A DNA stretch of 64,000 bases from Flavobacterium yafengii (GTDB taxonomy: Bacteria; Bacteroidota; Bacteroidia; Flavobacteriales; Flavobacteriaceae), in contig NZ_JASCRY010000001.1 of assembly GCF_030010375.1 (NCBI RefSeq), forward strand, positions 1-64,000, read 5' to 3'. The position numbers and the translations under genes were made by a program. Below, in pieces: positions 56,178 through 64,000 of the stretch. The stretch's first letter is position 1. Every line of letters begins with the position of its first letter. The notes under the pieces were generated by a model. That model worked only from the letters and a program-made list of their open reading frames with translations, was not told where the DNA came from and ran no database searches.

Positions 56178-56603
56178 CTATAATGGTTTATTGTTCAAAA
56201 CCACTTTATAATGTATCGTTGCGGTTGGCTCTAATGTTTTAGAAACCGAACAGTATTTTTCGAAAGAAAGTTGTGCGGCTCTTGCTGCTTTTTCTTCATT
56301 AATAGGCCCTTCCAAAAAGAATACTACTGTAATATCCTTGAATGGTTTTGCGTCTCCTACTTGTACACGTTCCCCTTCAACCTCTGCTTTGAAAGAAGTG
56401 ATTTCCTGACGTTGTTTTTTCAAAATCGAAATCATATCAATAGCGCTGCAACCCGCAACACCCATCAATACTAATTCCATTGGACTTGGACCTCTATCGT
56501 CTCCGCCAAATTCTGGTCGGCTATCTACATTTACAATGTGTCCTCTTTCATTTTTTAATTCAAAGTGGAAATTGTCGTTTACTCTGTTTAGTGTAATTTT
56601 CAT
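56178..56603 (-). CDS. OsmC-family protein
   Basis: 141 residues. PSPMELVLMGVAGCSAIDMISIL carries the first conserved Cys of OsmC/Ohr peroxidases; the second is in EKYCSVSKTL. Reduces organic peroxides with dithiol help or has a redox role. It sits inside the methionine operon between thrA and metZ, which suggests a role linked to sulfur chemistry, by inference only. Confidence 0.88.
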   Translation of the reverse strand: MKITLNRVNDNFHFELKNERGHIVNVDSRPEFGGDDRGPSPMELVLMGVAGCSAIDMISILKKQRQEITSFKAEVEGERVQVGDAKPFKDITVVFFLEGPINEEKAARAAQLSFEKYCSVSKTLEPTATIHYKVVLNNKPL

Positions 56604-56753
56604 TGTTATCTTTTTCCTCTCCCCGGCCCTCTCTCCAAAGAAGAGAGAGCCGAAACTGGAGAATTTTTACTGTTTATTTTTTTCAATCTTAAATCAAAAA
56701 TCGTTACCAGAGAGCTTGCTCGAACTGGCGAAGCAATCTGCAATCTTAAATCA

Positions 56754-59168
56754 TTATCCTTTATCTGATAATCTCAAAATATCTCCAAAGACACCTCTTG
56801 CCGTTACTGCTGATCCTGCTCCTGCGCCTTGAATCACGATAGGTCGGTCTCCATACGATTCTGTGTAAATTTCGAAGAAAGAATCAGAACCTTTCAATCC
56901 GCCTAAAGCCGTATCTGATGGCACAGAAACTAATTTCACTTCCAGATTTCCTTTGTCATTTTGCAAATCGCCTGACAATTCGCCTATGTATCGCAACACG
57001 TGATTTGGTTTTTGTTCAGCTTTTATTTTAGCATAAATTGGATCAAACTCCGTCAGTTTATTTAGAAAATCAGAAACATCACCTTCCCGTAAATGTTCTG
57101 GGATTAAATTTTCAATATCAATTTCTTCAAACTCATTTTGCAAGTCTAATTCTCTTGCCAAAATCAATAATTTTCGACCTACATCATTTCCACACAAATC
57201 TTCTCTTGGATCTGGCTCGGTATATCCATTATCAATTGCTTCTTTCAATATTTCGCTGAACGGCGCGTCTTTAGCAGAAAAATTATTGAACAAATAACTC
57301 AATGTTCCAGAGAAAACACCTTTAATCTTCGTGATATTTTCTCCTGAAAGGTGTAATAATTTAATCGTATCAATCAACGGCAATCCGGCTCCAACATTGG
57401 TTTCATAAAGATAACTCTTTTGATTATCCGCAAGTACTTTTCGTAGTTTTTTATAAAAACTATAACTTAACGTATTGGCCACTTTATTAGACGATATCAA
57501 ATCGAAACTGCTTTCTGCCAGAGGAATGTAATTTTCAACAAATGTGGCACTTGCCGTGTTATCAATCGCAATCAAATTCTCTAAGTGATGCTCATTCGCG
57601 TAAGCAATTACATCATCGATAGTATAAGAAAATCCATTGTTTTGAATTTCATTTTTCCAGTTTGGAGTAACGCCGTTTTTATTCAACAATACATTACTTG
57701 AATTGGCAATAGCAAAAACATTCAGTTTGATGTCTTTTCTTTTCTCGATAGTTGCCGCCGATTCCAATATTTGGTTAATCAACGTTCCGCCCACTAATCC
57801 ATGTCCGAAAATAGCAATATTGATTTTCTTTGAAACACCAAAAATCTCCCCGTGAATCACGTTTAAGGCTTTGTTCAGTTGCGATTTTTTCACAACCAAA
57901 CTCACGTTTTTACCCGTAACGGTATTATTGAAAAGAATCGGGACAATTTTATTTTTTATCAAAGCCGTATAAGGCTTGTGAAACGTACTCAAATCCTGGC
58001 CAATGATAGAAATTACCGAAACATTATCAGTAACCGTGATTTTATTCACATCTTTTGAATAGAAATCATTTTCGAATTCTTTCTCTAATTCAATCATTGC
58101 TTTAGTCGCTTTATCAGCAGCAACTACCAAACCTATTCCTCTTTCTGAAGAACCTTGAGAAATGATGCTTACGCTAATATCATTGTCTCCCATCACTCTA
58201 AAAATACGGGCATCAACACCAGTTTTCCCTAGCAATCCTCTTCCTTCCAGATTTACTAATGATACATTTTCTAGTACCGAAAGTGTTTTAATTCCTTCTT
58301 TGCTAGAATTGGATGTGATTAATGTTCCTTTGTTTTCGTGATTGAATGTGTTCAAAATACGAAGCGGAATGTTTTTTTCCAACAAAGGAATAATGGTCTT
58401 TGCATGAAGAATTGTCGCGCCAAAATTAGCCAACTCATTCGCCTCGTTAAAAGTCAAATGGTCAATTTTTTTAGCATCAAGTACTAAATCCGGATTCGCG
58501 GTATAAATTCCGTCTACGTGTGTATAATTCTGTAATTCGTCCGCATTTAAGTAATTCGCGATCAAAGAAGCCGTGTAATTACTGCCATTTCTTCCTAAAG
58601 TCGTCGTATCATTATTGTTATTAGAACCGATAAAACCCGTAACAATGTTCACGGTTGTTCCGTTATTTTGTTTGAAATAATTGATGACATTTTTCTTCGA
58701 AATTTGTTCTAAAGGTTGCGCATCACCAAATTTTGAATCGGTTTTTATCAATTCTCGAGTATCCGCAAAACGGGCATTTATTCCATTTTCAACCAAAATA
58801 GCTGTCAGTAATTTTGCAGAAAGCAATTCCCCTTTTGATAAAATTTGATCTTTAATTTTGTTGCTGTAATCGCCAATTAAACTTACACCTTCGAATAATT
58901 TTTCCAAGACATTGAATTCCTCAGACAAATCTACGTCTTGATAATCGTCTTGTTGGTACTTTTTGAAATCCTCAAAAAGCGGTTTGTAATCTCCGTTTTT
59001 AGAAGCAATGCCTAAAATTTCTTCTAATTCATCTGTAGCATTTCCTCTTGCTGATACTACAATTGCAATTTCTTCTCCTTGATTTACTTTATCGGTAATA
59101 ATCGCAATCACTTTATTTATTCCGTCGCCATTCGATAAAGATTTACCTCCAAATTTTAATATTTTCAT
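56754..59168 (-). CDS. thrA: bifunctional aspartate kinase / homoserine dehydrogenase
   Basis: 804 residues. Aspartokinase domain at about 1-290 (ILKFGGKSLSNGDGI; TTLGRNGSNYTASLIA), two ACT domains near 300-450, then homoserine dehydrogenase with NAD motif FGHGLVGGTLI near 452 and PDPREDLCGNDVGRKLLI. The product homoserine feeds MetX, encoded 20 bases upstream in the same operon, under the SAM-I leader. Whether lysine or threonine also regulate the kinase cannot be read here. Confidence 0.94.
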   Translation of the reverse strand: MKILKFGGKSLSNGDGINKVIAIITDKVNQGEEIAIVVSARGNATDELEEILGIASKNGDYKPLFEDFKKYQQDDYQDVDLSEEFNVLEKLFEGVSLIGDYSNKIKDQILSKGELLSAKLLTAILVENGINARFADTRELIKTDSKFGDAQPLEQISKKNVINYFKQNNGTTVNIVTGFIGSNNNNDTTTLGRNGSNYTASLIANYLNADELQNYTHVDGIYTANPDLVLDAKKIDHLTFNEANELANFGATILHAKTIIPLLEKNIPLRILNTFNHENKGTLITSNSSKEGIKTLSVLENVSLVNLEGRGLLGKTGVDARIFRVMGDNDISVSIISQGSSERGIGLVVAADKATKAMIELEKEFENDFYSKDVNKITVTDNVSVISIIGQDLSTFHKPYTALIKNKIVPILFNNTVTGKNVSLVVKKSQLNKALNVIHGEIFGVSKKINIAIFGHGLVGGTLINQILESAATIEKRKDIKLNVFAIANSSNVLLNKNGVTPNWKNEIQNNGFSYTIDDVIAYANEHHLENLIAIDNTASATFVENYIPLAESSFDLISSNKVANTLSYSFYKKLRKVLADNQKSYLYETNVGAGLPLIDTIKLLHLSGENITKIKGVFSGTLSYLFNNFSAKDAPFSEILKEAIDNGYTEPDPREDLCGNDVGRKLLILARELDLQNEFEEIDIENLIPEHLREGDVSDFLNKLTEFDPIYAKIKAEQKPNHVLRYIGELSGDLQNDKGNLEVKLVSVPSDTALGGLKGSDSFFEIYTESYGDRPIVIQGAGAGSAVTARGVFGDILRLSDKG

Positions 59169-59188
59169 TGTGTTGTGTTTTTTTTGGC

Positions 59189-60157
59189 TTAGAATATATC
59201 CTGAAGCAAATTGTCTAATTGTTTGTATTCTATCAAAAAAGCGTCGTGTCCGTGAATGGAAACTATTTCCTGATAGGTGACATTATTTTTATATTTTTTT
59301 AATTCCTCGTAAGTGGCTTTATTTTCATTAGCCGTAAAAAACAAATCTGAATTGATTCCGATAATATGAATATCAGCTTCAATTTTTGATGTTATTTCTT
59401 CGAATGAATTGCTGTTTCTGGTAATATCTATCGTTTTCAACAATTGATTCATCATTTTATAAGACGAAATTTGAAAACGTTTTTGAAGCTTTTTACCATG
59501 ATGACTCAGCCAGCTTTCTACATTGAAAATGGCTAATTCCTCATTAGTGGTTCTCTGAAATTTTGCAGTAAAAGATTCTGGAGTTCGGTAGCAAAGCATC
59601 GCATGAATTCGAGCATCTTCAATAGGTTTTGAAGAATTATTCAAAATTTGCTCCTGCAAAAAGCAATTGGCAATTAACCAGTCTGTCGATTTCCAATCGG
59701 TTGCAATAGGAATTAAATGCTGCGTGATTTTTGGTTCTAAAGCAACCAGTTCCCAAGCAATTCCTCCGCCAACAGAACCGCCAATAATAGCATAAAGCTG
59801 TTTGATTTTAAGAAAACGAATGCCTTCAATAAAAATTCTGGCAATGTCTCTGGTAGTAAAATCCGAATAATTTTCAATGATGACATCATCAAAACCATTT
59901 CCGGGAACATTAAAAGCCAGTATCGTATATGTATTGGTATCGATGGTTTTGTGTGCTCCAATCAAATCATTCCACCAACCGTTATCTCCCACAACTTGGG
60001 AATTTCCAGTCAATGCATGATTTACCAAAACGATTGGAGCTGTATGTAAAACTGGTCCAAAAACTTGAAAACTTAAGTTTAAGGTAGCATAAAAAGCCCC
60101 ACTTTCGGTGGTGAAATTTTGTAATGTAATAGATGTTGGTTTATTTTCCAATTTCAA
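59189..60157 (-). CDS. metX: homoserine O-acetyltransferase-like alpha/beta hydrolase
   Basis: 322 residues, shorter than most MetX (350-380). Start block NHALTGNSQVVGDNGWW, nucleophile Ser in GGSVGGGIAWEL (usual form GGSMGGM) and catalytic His in HGHDAFLIEY. It acylates homoserine for MetZ. The active-site substitutions and short length could shift acyl-CoA preference. First gene behind the SAM-I riboswitch. Confidence 0.9.
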   Translation of the reverse strand: MKLENKPTSITLQNFTTESGAFYATLNLSFQVFGPVLHTAPIVLVNHALTGNSQVVGDNGWWNDLIGAHKTIDTNTYTILAFNVPGNGFDDVIIENYSDFTTRDIARIFIEGIRFLKIKQLYAIIGGSVGGGIAWELVALEPKITQHLIPIATDWKSTDWLIANCFLQEQILNNSSKPIEDARIHAMLCYRTPESFTAKFQRTTNEELAIFNVESWLSHHGKKLQKRFQISSYKMMNQLLKTIDITRNSNSFEEITSKIEADIHIIGINSDLFFTANENKATYEELKKYKNNVTYQEIVSIHGHDAFLIEYKQLDNLLQDIF

Positions 60158-60230
60158 ATCTTTTATGATTTTTGATTTGTGTCTGGAAATATTAGAAAGA
60201 AAGCTAGAAGTGAACTAGAAGAATTCTTTG

Positions 60231-60353
60231 TGTTATCTTTCCTTTAGATTCTGAAATAATTCAGAATAAAGGTAGAATGCAGCACCTTCTTCGATAAATC
60301 GAAGGGTTGCTAAGGCTTCATCGGGTCTAATCCCTCTGCCTTTCTTTATAACA
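60231..60353 (-). promoter_or_regulatory. SAM-I (S-box) riboswitch of metX-thrA-osmC-metZ
   Basis: The minus strand begins TGTTAT pairing with the terminal ATAACA (P1). AAAGGCAGAGGGATTAGACC, CGATGAAGCCTTAGCAACC and GAAGGTGCTGCATTCTACC are the conserved S-box blocks. Inner hairpin with TTCGATTTATCGAA gives P3 or P4. It ends 73 bases before metX, leaving room for an expression platform, but the terminator is not obvious. Confidence 0.94.
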
Positions 60354-60381
60354 TTTCAATACGTTTTTGAACTTAAAGGCA

Positions 60382-60423
60382 CAAATTAACCACTATTTTT
60401 TTAAACAACCAAATTTTTATCAA
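60382..60423 (-). promoter_or_regulatory. promoter of the metX operon
   Basis: The minus strand has TTTG (60420-60423), a 31-base overall distance to TAATTTG (60382-60388), a -7 element one base shorter than consensus. The remainder of the 60158-60584 gap is otherwise featureless apart from the riboswitch. Confidence 0.45.
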
Positions 60424-60584
60424 ATTGGTTCTAATTGATTTATTGCAAATTGACTTGAAAAAATCGTACGCAATCATCATCCCGACAAAAGATAAAAACA
60501 AAATAGCATGGTTTTATCTTTCATCGAAATCATAATTTGAGATTTACTATCGAAGATTCAAAAGCTAAAATAAAGATCATTTTT

Positions 60585-60794
60585 TTAAATAAAAAGTTCT
60601 TCATTTTCTTTTGAATACATTTGAAACAGTAATGAACTCGGCACTATTTTTTGTGCCAAAGGATCATTTTTTGATATTTCAAATCTTGGATTGGTCAATT
60701 CATTTTTTGAATCGTTTTCCTTTTCTGTTTTGGTTCTGAAACCAAAGCCTTTTAATAACCGTAATGTCTTCGGGAAATGTTTTAATGTGCTCAT
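60585..60794 (-). CDS. hypothetical 69-residue protein
   Basis: Small soluble, basic N-terminal half (LKHFPKTLRLLKGFGFRTK) and a polar C-terminal half. No family recognised. It lies alone in a long intergenic stretch, with no strong promoter element in front of it. Codon pattern is compatible with a real gene, but it could be chance. Confidence 0.4.
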   Translation of the reverse strand: MSTLKHFPKTLRLLKGFGFRTKTEKENDSKNELTNPRFEISKNDPLAQKIVPSSLLFQMYSKENEELFI

Positions 60795-60881
60795 ACTATT
60801 TGAATTTACGATGTTAGTTTTGTTTTAAATTATTTTTTGATTTCTGAAATGTTTCTATACTTCCAAACTAATCTGAATGAA

Positions 60882-60917
60882 AAAAACCCTTTTAGATACG
60901 TATCCAAAAGGGTTTTT
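60882..60917. terminator. orphan terminator
   Basis: Perfect 12-base arms (60882-60893 and 60906-60917) plus an inner GATAC/GTATC stem, with a T7 run on the minus strand. No annotated gene ends here, so it points to an unidentified short transcript. Confidence 0.8.
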
Positions 60918-61083
60918 AAGTTGTGCTATAAACTTATACTTTTGGAATCAACAGACACGAATGCACATAATGGCATTGGCGCAAATCATATTTTTGACTT
61001 TAAAATTATTTGTATTCTGGATTTTCAGGTTATTCATTCTATGATTAATATTGTTTTATTTTCAGCTAAATAGAGTTCAAAAA

Positions 61084-61113
61084 AAAAGCCTCCCATTTTC
61101 TTGGGAGGCTTTT
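61084..61113 (-). terminator. strong terminator after the 22-codon frame
   Basis: Perfect 12-base GC-rich arms (61084-61095 and 61102-61113), 6-base loop, then a T9 run on the minus strand. It lies 23 bases beyond the stop of the small minus-strand frame. Confidence 0.9.
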
Positions 61114-61136
61114 GCTATATAAATTTTAATTTAAAT

Positions 61137-61205
61137 TTAAGCAATAGACAACCCACAGGACTTTTCCTGAATGGCTTTTGACATATTACACACATTAAAT
61201 TTCAT
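61137..61205 (-). CDS. possible 22-residue peptide gene
   Basis: The open frame ends CNMSKAIQEKSCGLSIA, with two Cys. It is followed directly by a strong intrinsic terminator, and a start 21 bases downstream gives a 15-residue alternative. No family recognised. It is divergent from metK. Existence as a peptide is unproven; the terminator is the best support that this strand is transcribed. Confidence 0.45.
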   Translation of the reverse strand: MKFNVCNMSKAIQEKSCGLSIA

Positions 61206-61357
61206 CTTTCGTTTTTTATTATAACAAATATGCTAACTATTTCTGAATTTTCCAAATAAGTTTTAAAAAAAATACAAAGAAAATCCAGCCTCGCATTCCC
61301 TTTTGTATTTATATATGTAGAGGAAAAGATTTATCAGCAAAAAAAAGTTAAGATTAA

Positions 61358-61387
61358 TTTGCAATTCAAAATGGTTTCATACATTTG
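61358..61387 (+). promoter_or_regulatory. metK promoter
   Basis: TTTG (61358-61361), an 18-base spacer and TACATTTG (61380-61387), a full match to the Flavobacterium consensus. Confidence 0.8.
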
Positions 61388-61398
61388 CACCCGAATAC

Positions 61399-61493
61399 AA
61401 GAGGAAAAATTTGAACTGATTGCAACCTCTTCATAATGAAATCAATTCATTATGAATACTGAAATTTTTTCAGTAGAAAAAATGCTAAAGCAG
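61399..61493 (+). promoter_or_regulatory. SAM-II-like riboswitch (long-loop form) of metK
   Basis: P1 pairs AAGAGG (61399-61404) with CCTCTT (61426-61431). Its loop, AATTTGAACTGATTGCAA, resembles the SAM-II core GAUUUAACCGUAUUGCAA. A 3-prime segment AAAAAATGCTAAAGCAG (61477-61493) resembles the SAM-II end AUAAAUGUAGCUAAAAAGG. In between are two perfect hairpins (11-base arms at 61430-61440/61446-61456; 7-base arms at 61457-61463/61469-61475) as in long-loop SAM-II variants reported in Bacteroidetes. CTAAAG (61485-61490) can also pair with CTTTAG (61502-61507), a possible expression platform. Confidence 0.72.
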
Positions 61494-61557
61494 AAACTCT
61501 TCTTTAGTCTTTTTCAGCAATTATTTTTTCTCGCTTAATTTTAAAATAATAATAATT

Positions 61558-62808
61558 ATGGCCTATTTATTTACGTCAGAATCTGTAAGCGAAGGACATC
61601 CAGACAAAATTGCAGATCAAATTTCGGATGCATTAATTGATAATTTTTTGGCATTTGATGCTGACTCAAAAGTAGCTTGCGAAACTTTAGTAACTACTGG
61701 CCAGGTAATTTTGGCTGGTGAAGTAAAATCAAATACCTATTTAGACGTACAACAAATCGCTCGTGACGTAATCAGAAAAATTGGTTACACAAAAAGCGAA
61801 TATATGTTTGAAGCCAATTCTTGTGGAATTCTTTCTGCTATCCACGAACAATCTGCTGACATTAATCAAGGTGTTGATAGAGCAAATCCAGAAGAGCAAG
61901 GTGCTGGAGACCAAGGAATGATGTTTGGTTACGCTACCAATGAAACGGAAAATTATATGCCATTGGCACTTGATTTATCTCATAAATTATTGCAGGAATT
62001 AGCTATTTTAAGACGTGAAAATAACGAAATTACATATTTGCGTCCTGATGCTAAATCACAAGTAACTTTAGAATATAGCGATGACAATAAGCCAACTCGT
62101 ATTGACGCTATTGTAATCTCAACACAACATGATGATTTTGACGAAGAAGCTACAATGCTTGCGAAAATCAAAAAAGACATCATCGAAATATTGATTCCAA
62201 GGATTATTGCAAAAAATCCTGCTAGCGCGCATTTATTCAATGATGCTATTCAATACCATATTAACCCAACCGGAAAATTCGTAATTGGAGGACCGCATGG
62301 AGATACTGGATTGACAGGAAGAAAAATTATCGTTGATACTTACGGTGGAAAAGGTGCTCACGGTGGTGGTGCATTCTCTGGAAAAGATCCAAGTAAAGTA
62401 GATAGAAGCGCGGCTTATGCTACACGTCATATCGCTAAAAACTTAGTTGCAGCGGGTGTTGCTGACGAGATTTTAGTTCAGGTTTCGTATGCAATTGGTG
62501 TGGCTAAACCAATGGGTATTTTTATTGATACCTACGGAACATCAAAAGTAAACTTGACCAATGGTGAAATTGCCAAAAAAGTAGAGGCTATTTTTGATAT
62601 GCGTCCGTACTTTATTGAGCAACGTTTGAAATTAAGAAACCCAATCTATAGCGAAACTGCTGCTTACGGGCACATGGGACGTACTCCAGAAACGGTTACT
62701 AAAACTTTTTCTGCTCCAGGTGGAAACGAAAAAACAGTTACTGTTGAATTGTTTACTTGGGAAAAATTAGATTTTGTTGACCAAGTTAAAACTGCTTTTG
62801 GATTGTAA
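61558..62808 (+). CDS. metK: S-adenosylmethionine synthetase
   Basis: 416 residues, slightly longer than the E. coli enzyme. [32 protein letters not shown] near residue 117, and [16 protein letters not shown] with [11 protein letters not shown] cover the three domain signatures. Makes SAM from methionine and ATP. Own promoter, SAM-sensing leader and terminator. Confidence 0.98.
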   Translation: MAYLFTSESVSEGHPDKIADQISDALIDNFLAFDADSKVACETLVTTGQVILAGEVKSNTYLDVQQIARDVIRKIGYTKSEYMFEANSCGILSAIHEQSADINQGVDRANPEEQGAGDQGMMFGYATNETENYMPLALDLSHKLLQELAILRRENNEITYLRPDAKSQVTLEYSDDNKPTRIDAIVISTQHDDFDEEATMLAKIKKDIIEILIPRIIAKNPASAHLFNDAIQYHINPTGKFVIGGPHGDTGLTGRKIIVDTYGGKGAHGGGAFSGKDPSKVDRSAAYATRHIAKNLVAAGVADEILVQVSYAIGVAKPMGIFIDTYGTSKVNLTNGEIAKKVEAIFDMRPYFIEQRLKLRNPIYSETAAYGHMGRTPETVTKTFSAPGGNEKTVTVELFTWEKLDFVDQVKTAFGL

Positions 62809-62851
62809 CTTTGGCTTTAAAACCTTAGAAATTTAAATCTAATTATATATC

Positions 62852-62889
62852 AAACCCCGAATTCTGCTACTGCAGACTTCGGGGTTTTT
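62852..62889 (+). terminator. metK terminator
   Basis: AAACCCCGAA (62852-62861) pairs with TTCGGGGTTT (62878-62887), followed by T residues, 43 bases after the metK stop. Confidence 0.9.
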
Positions 62890-62944
62890 GTTTGGCTATA
62901 TGCGGTATTTTTCTTTACTTAGTAAAAAATAACTTACCAAAATA

Positions 62945-64000
62945 ATGGCTAAATTCCCTTCTTTCCAAAGCGTATTGCAAGCTTCACAAAAAACCATTTC
63001 CAGATTCCCGCTAGAAACCATACTAACGATTTTAGGGACGGTATTCGCAATTTTACTCTCAGAAGAAAGAAATGATACAATGGAGAATTTTTATACTAAA
63101 AGCATCATGTGTTGCTCGCTGTGTTTGGTTTTATTTCTTTCCGTTAGCTTATATTTCTCAGCGATTCACAAAAACAGTTGGATTCGATTTTTGATCAGTT
63201 TGATACTTGGTGGATTAGTAACTGCTTTTATATTTAGCTTTTCGGAAAAAATTACAGATGTAGAAGCATTACAATTTTTAGTACTCAATATTGCTTTGCA
63301 TCTATTGGTCTCATTTTCCGGTTTTATATCAAAAATCTACAACCAAGAAGAGTTTTGGGAATTCAACAAGCAGCTTTTTCTTCATATTCTAACCGCTGGT
63401 TTGTATAGCGTTGTGTTGTATTCCGGATTATCCTTGGCTATTTTAGCGGTACACCATTTATTCAATGTGGATTTTTATGACAGAATATATCTTCACTTAT
63501 TTTTCATCATCGCAGGGATATTTAATACGGTTTTCTTTTTATCTGGCGTTCCTGAAACCAACAACGAATCGTCTCCACTTATTTTAAAGTATCCAAAAGG
63601 TCTTAAAAATTTCACTCAATATGTTTTGCTTCCATTAATCAGCATTTACTTGGTGATTTTGATTTGTTATGAAACTAAAATCTTAGTCACACTTTCTTTA
63701 CCTGTGGGCTGGGTTTCTAATCTCGTTTTGGTTTTTGCCATCTTTGGAATACTTTCTTTTTTACTCGTACATCCTATTGCCGAAGAAACTGGAAATCTTT
63801 GGATGCGAACCTTTAACCGTTGGTTTTATTATTTATTAGTCCCGTTATTGGGATTGTTGTTTTGGGCTATTTTATATAGAATCCACTTATACGGATTCAC
63901 ACATGAGCGTTATTATGTATTGGCATTGTCAATTTGGTTAACCATTGTAGTAGCTTATTTTATAATCAAAAAAGAGCCTAAAATAAAGTTCATTCCTATC
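62945..64000 (+). CDS. DUF4153 membrane protein, C-terminus outside the window
   Basis: 352 residues are visible from the ATG at 62945 and the frame is open to the end. At least eight hydrophobic helices alternate with short loops (TILGTVFAILLSE; WIRFLISLILGGLVTAFIF; WFYYLLVPLLGLLFWAILY). ILKYPKGLKNFTQYVLLPL and WGWVSNL-like segments fit DUF4153. Family function unknown. Confidence 0.8.
   Translation, partial: MAKFPSFQSVLQASQKTISRFPLETILTILGTVFAILLSEERNDTMENFYTKSIMCCSLCLVLFLSVSLYFSAIHKNSWIRFLISLILGGLVTAFIFSFSEKITDVEALQFLVLNIALHLLVSFSGFISKIYNQEEFWEFNKQLFLHILTAGLYSVVLYSGLSLAILAVHHLFNVDFYDRIYLHLFFIIAGIFNTVFFLSGVPETNNESSPLILKYPKGLKNFTQYVLLPLISIYLVILICYETKILVTLSLPVGWVSNLVLVFAIFGILSFLLVHPIAEETGNLWMRTFNRWFYYLLVPLLGLLFWAILYRIHLYGFTHERYYVLALSIWLTIVVAYFIIKKEPKIKFIPI

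Larger units (their letters stand above)
60795..61557. other. 763-base intergenic region with small transcripts and metK leader
   Basis: Contents: an orphan bidirectional terminator (60882-60917), a 29-codon minus-strand frame (60948-61037) in a dispersed-motif stretch, a second strong terminator (61084-61113), a 22-codon minus-strand frame (61137-61205) and the metK promoter and riboswitch. Apart from these no gene is seen. Confidence 0.6.

Noticed and set aside
60837..61073. Plus-strand frame of 78 codons downstream of the 69-residue gene
   Set aside because: It runs straight through the perfect terminator hairpin at 60882-60917 and has no protein-like pattern.

Overview
The window reads as chromosome of a Flavobacterium-like member of the Bacteroidetes. 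Base composition is AT-rich. Recognisable starts lack a strong Shine-Dalgarno, and upstream regions repeatedly carry the Bacteroidetes/Flavobacterium promoter pattern (TTG or TTTG, about 17-23 bases, then TAnnTTTG). The genes fit this group: gldA of the gliding machinery, tandem ExbD plus a Pro-rich TonB, DUF3857 proteins, a kynurenine pathway, split MetH and HEPN-fused sulfite reductase. No tRNA, rRNA, CRISPR array, prophage or intact insertion sequence was seen; almost all of the sequence is housekeeping metabolism.

Layout. 1-11.5 kb: FtsX-type permease, NamZ-type muramidase, YkgJ protein, methyltransferase plus YfiT-like protein, queE, then the exbB-exbD-exbD-tonB energy-transduction operon ending in a PstS-like lipoprotein and a TPR protein. 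11.8-22.8 kb: HerA-like ATPase, cupin, kynurenine monooxygenase, penicillin acylase, a flavoprotein-photolyase pair, glycine-zipper lipoprotein, kynureninase, SIMPL protein. 22.9-33.3 kb (minus strand): queA, aroA, MazG-like, three tandem DUF3857 proteins, dtd, rsgA. 33.4-37.7 kb: the aromatic operon pheA-aminotransferase-tyrA-aroG, preceded by what looks like a complete ribosome-mediated attenuator with a Phe/Tyr-rich leader peptide. 37.8-40.2 kb: dicarboxylate symporter and gldA. 40.2-62.8 kb: a sulfur and methionine block containing metF, split metH behind a SAM-I riboswitch, the sulfate assimilation run tauE-cysH-cysD-cysN-sir-cobA-cysG-fnr with an Rrf2 regulator, metX-thrA-osmC-metZ behind a second SAM-I riboswitch, and metK behind a SAM-II-like long-loop riboswitch. 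The window closes inside a DUF4153 membrane protein.

How it works together. Sulfate is activated by CysDN, reduced by an APS-type CysH and then by a sirohaem sulfite reductase whose cofactor is made by CobA and CysG(N) and whose electrons probably come through the FNR-like flavoprotein. Sulfide enters homocysteine through MetX and MetZ, with homoserine supplied by ThrA. MetF and MetH complete methionine, and MetK makes SAM, which feeds back through three predicted SAM-sensing leaders of two structural classes.

The most interesting non-coding structure is the pheA attenuator. Next come the long-loop SAM-II leader of metK, a family of heptamer-phased simple repeats confined to intergenic spacers, a dispersed hairpin repeat that sits inside the metH leader and between the two metH genes, and a 22-residue open frame with its own terminator opposite metK.
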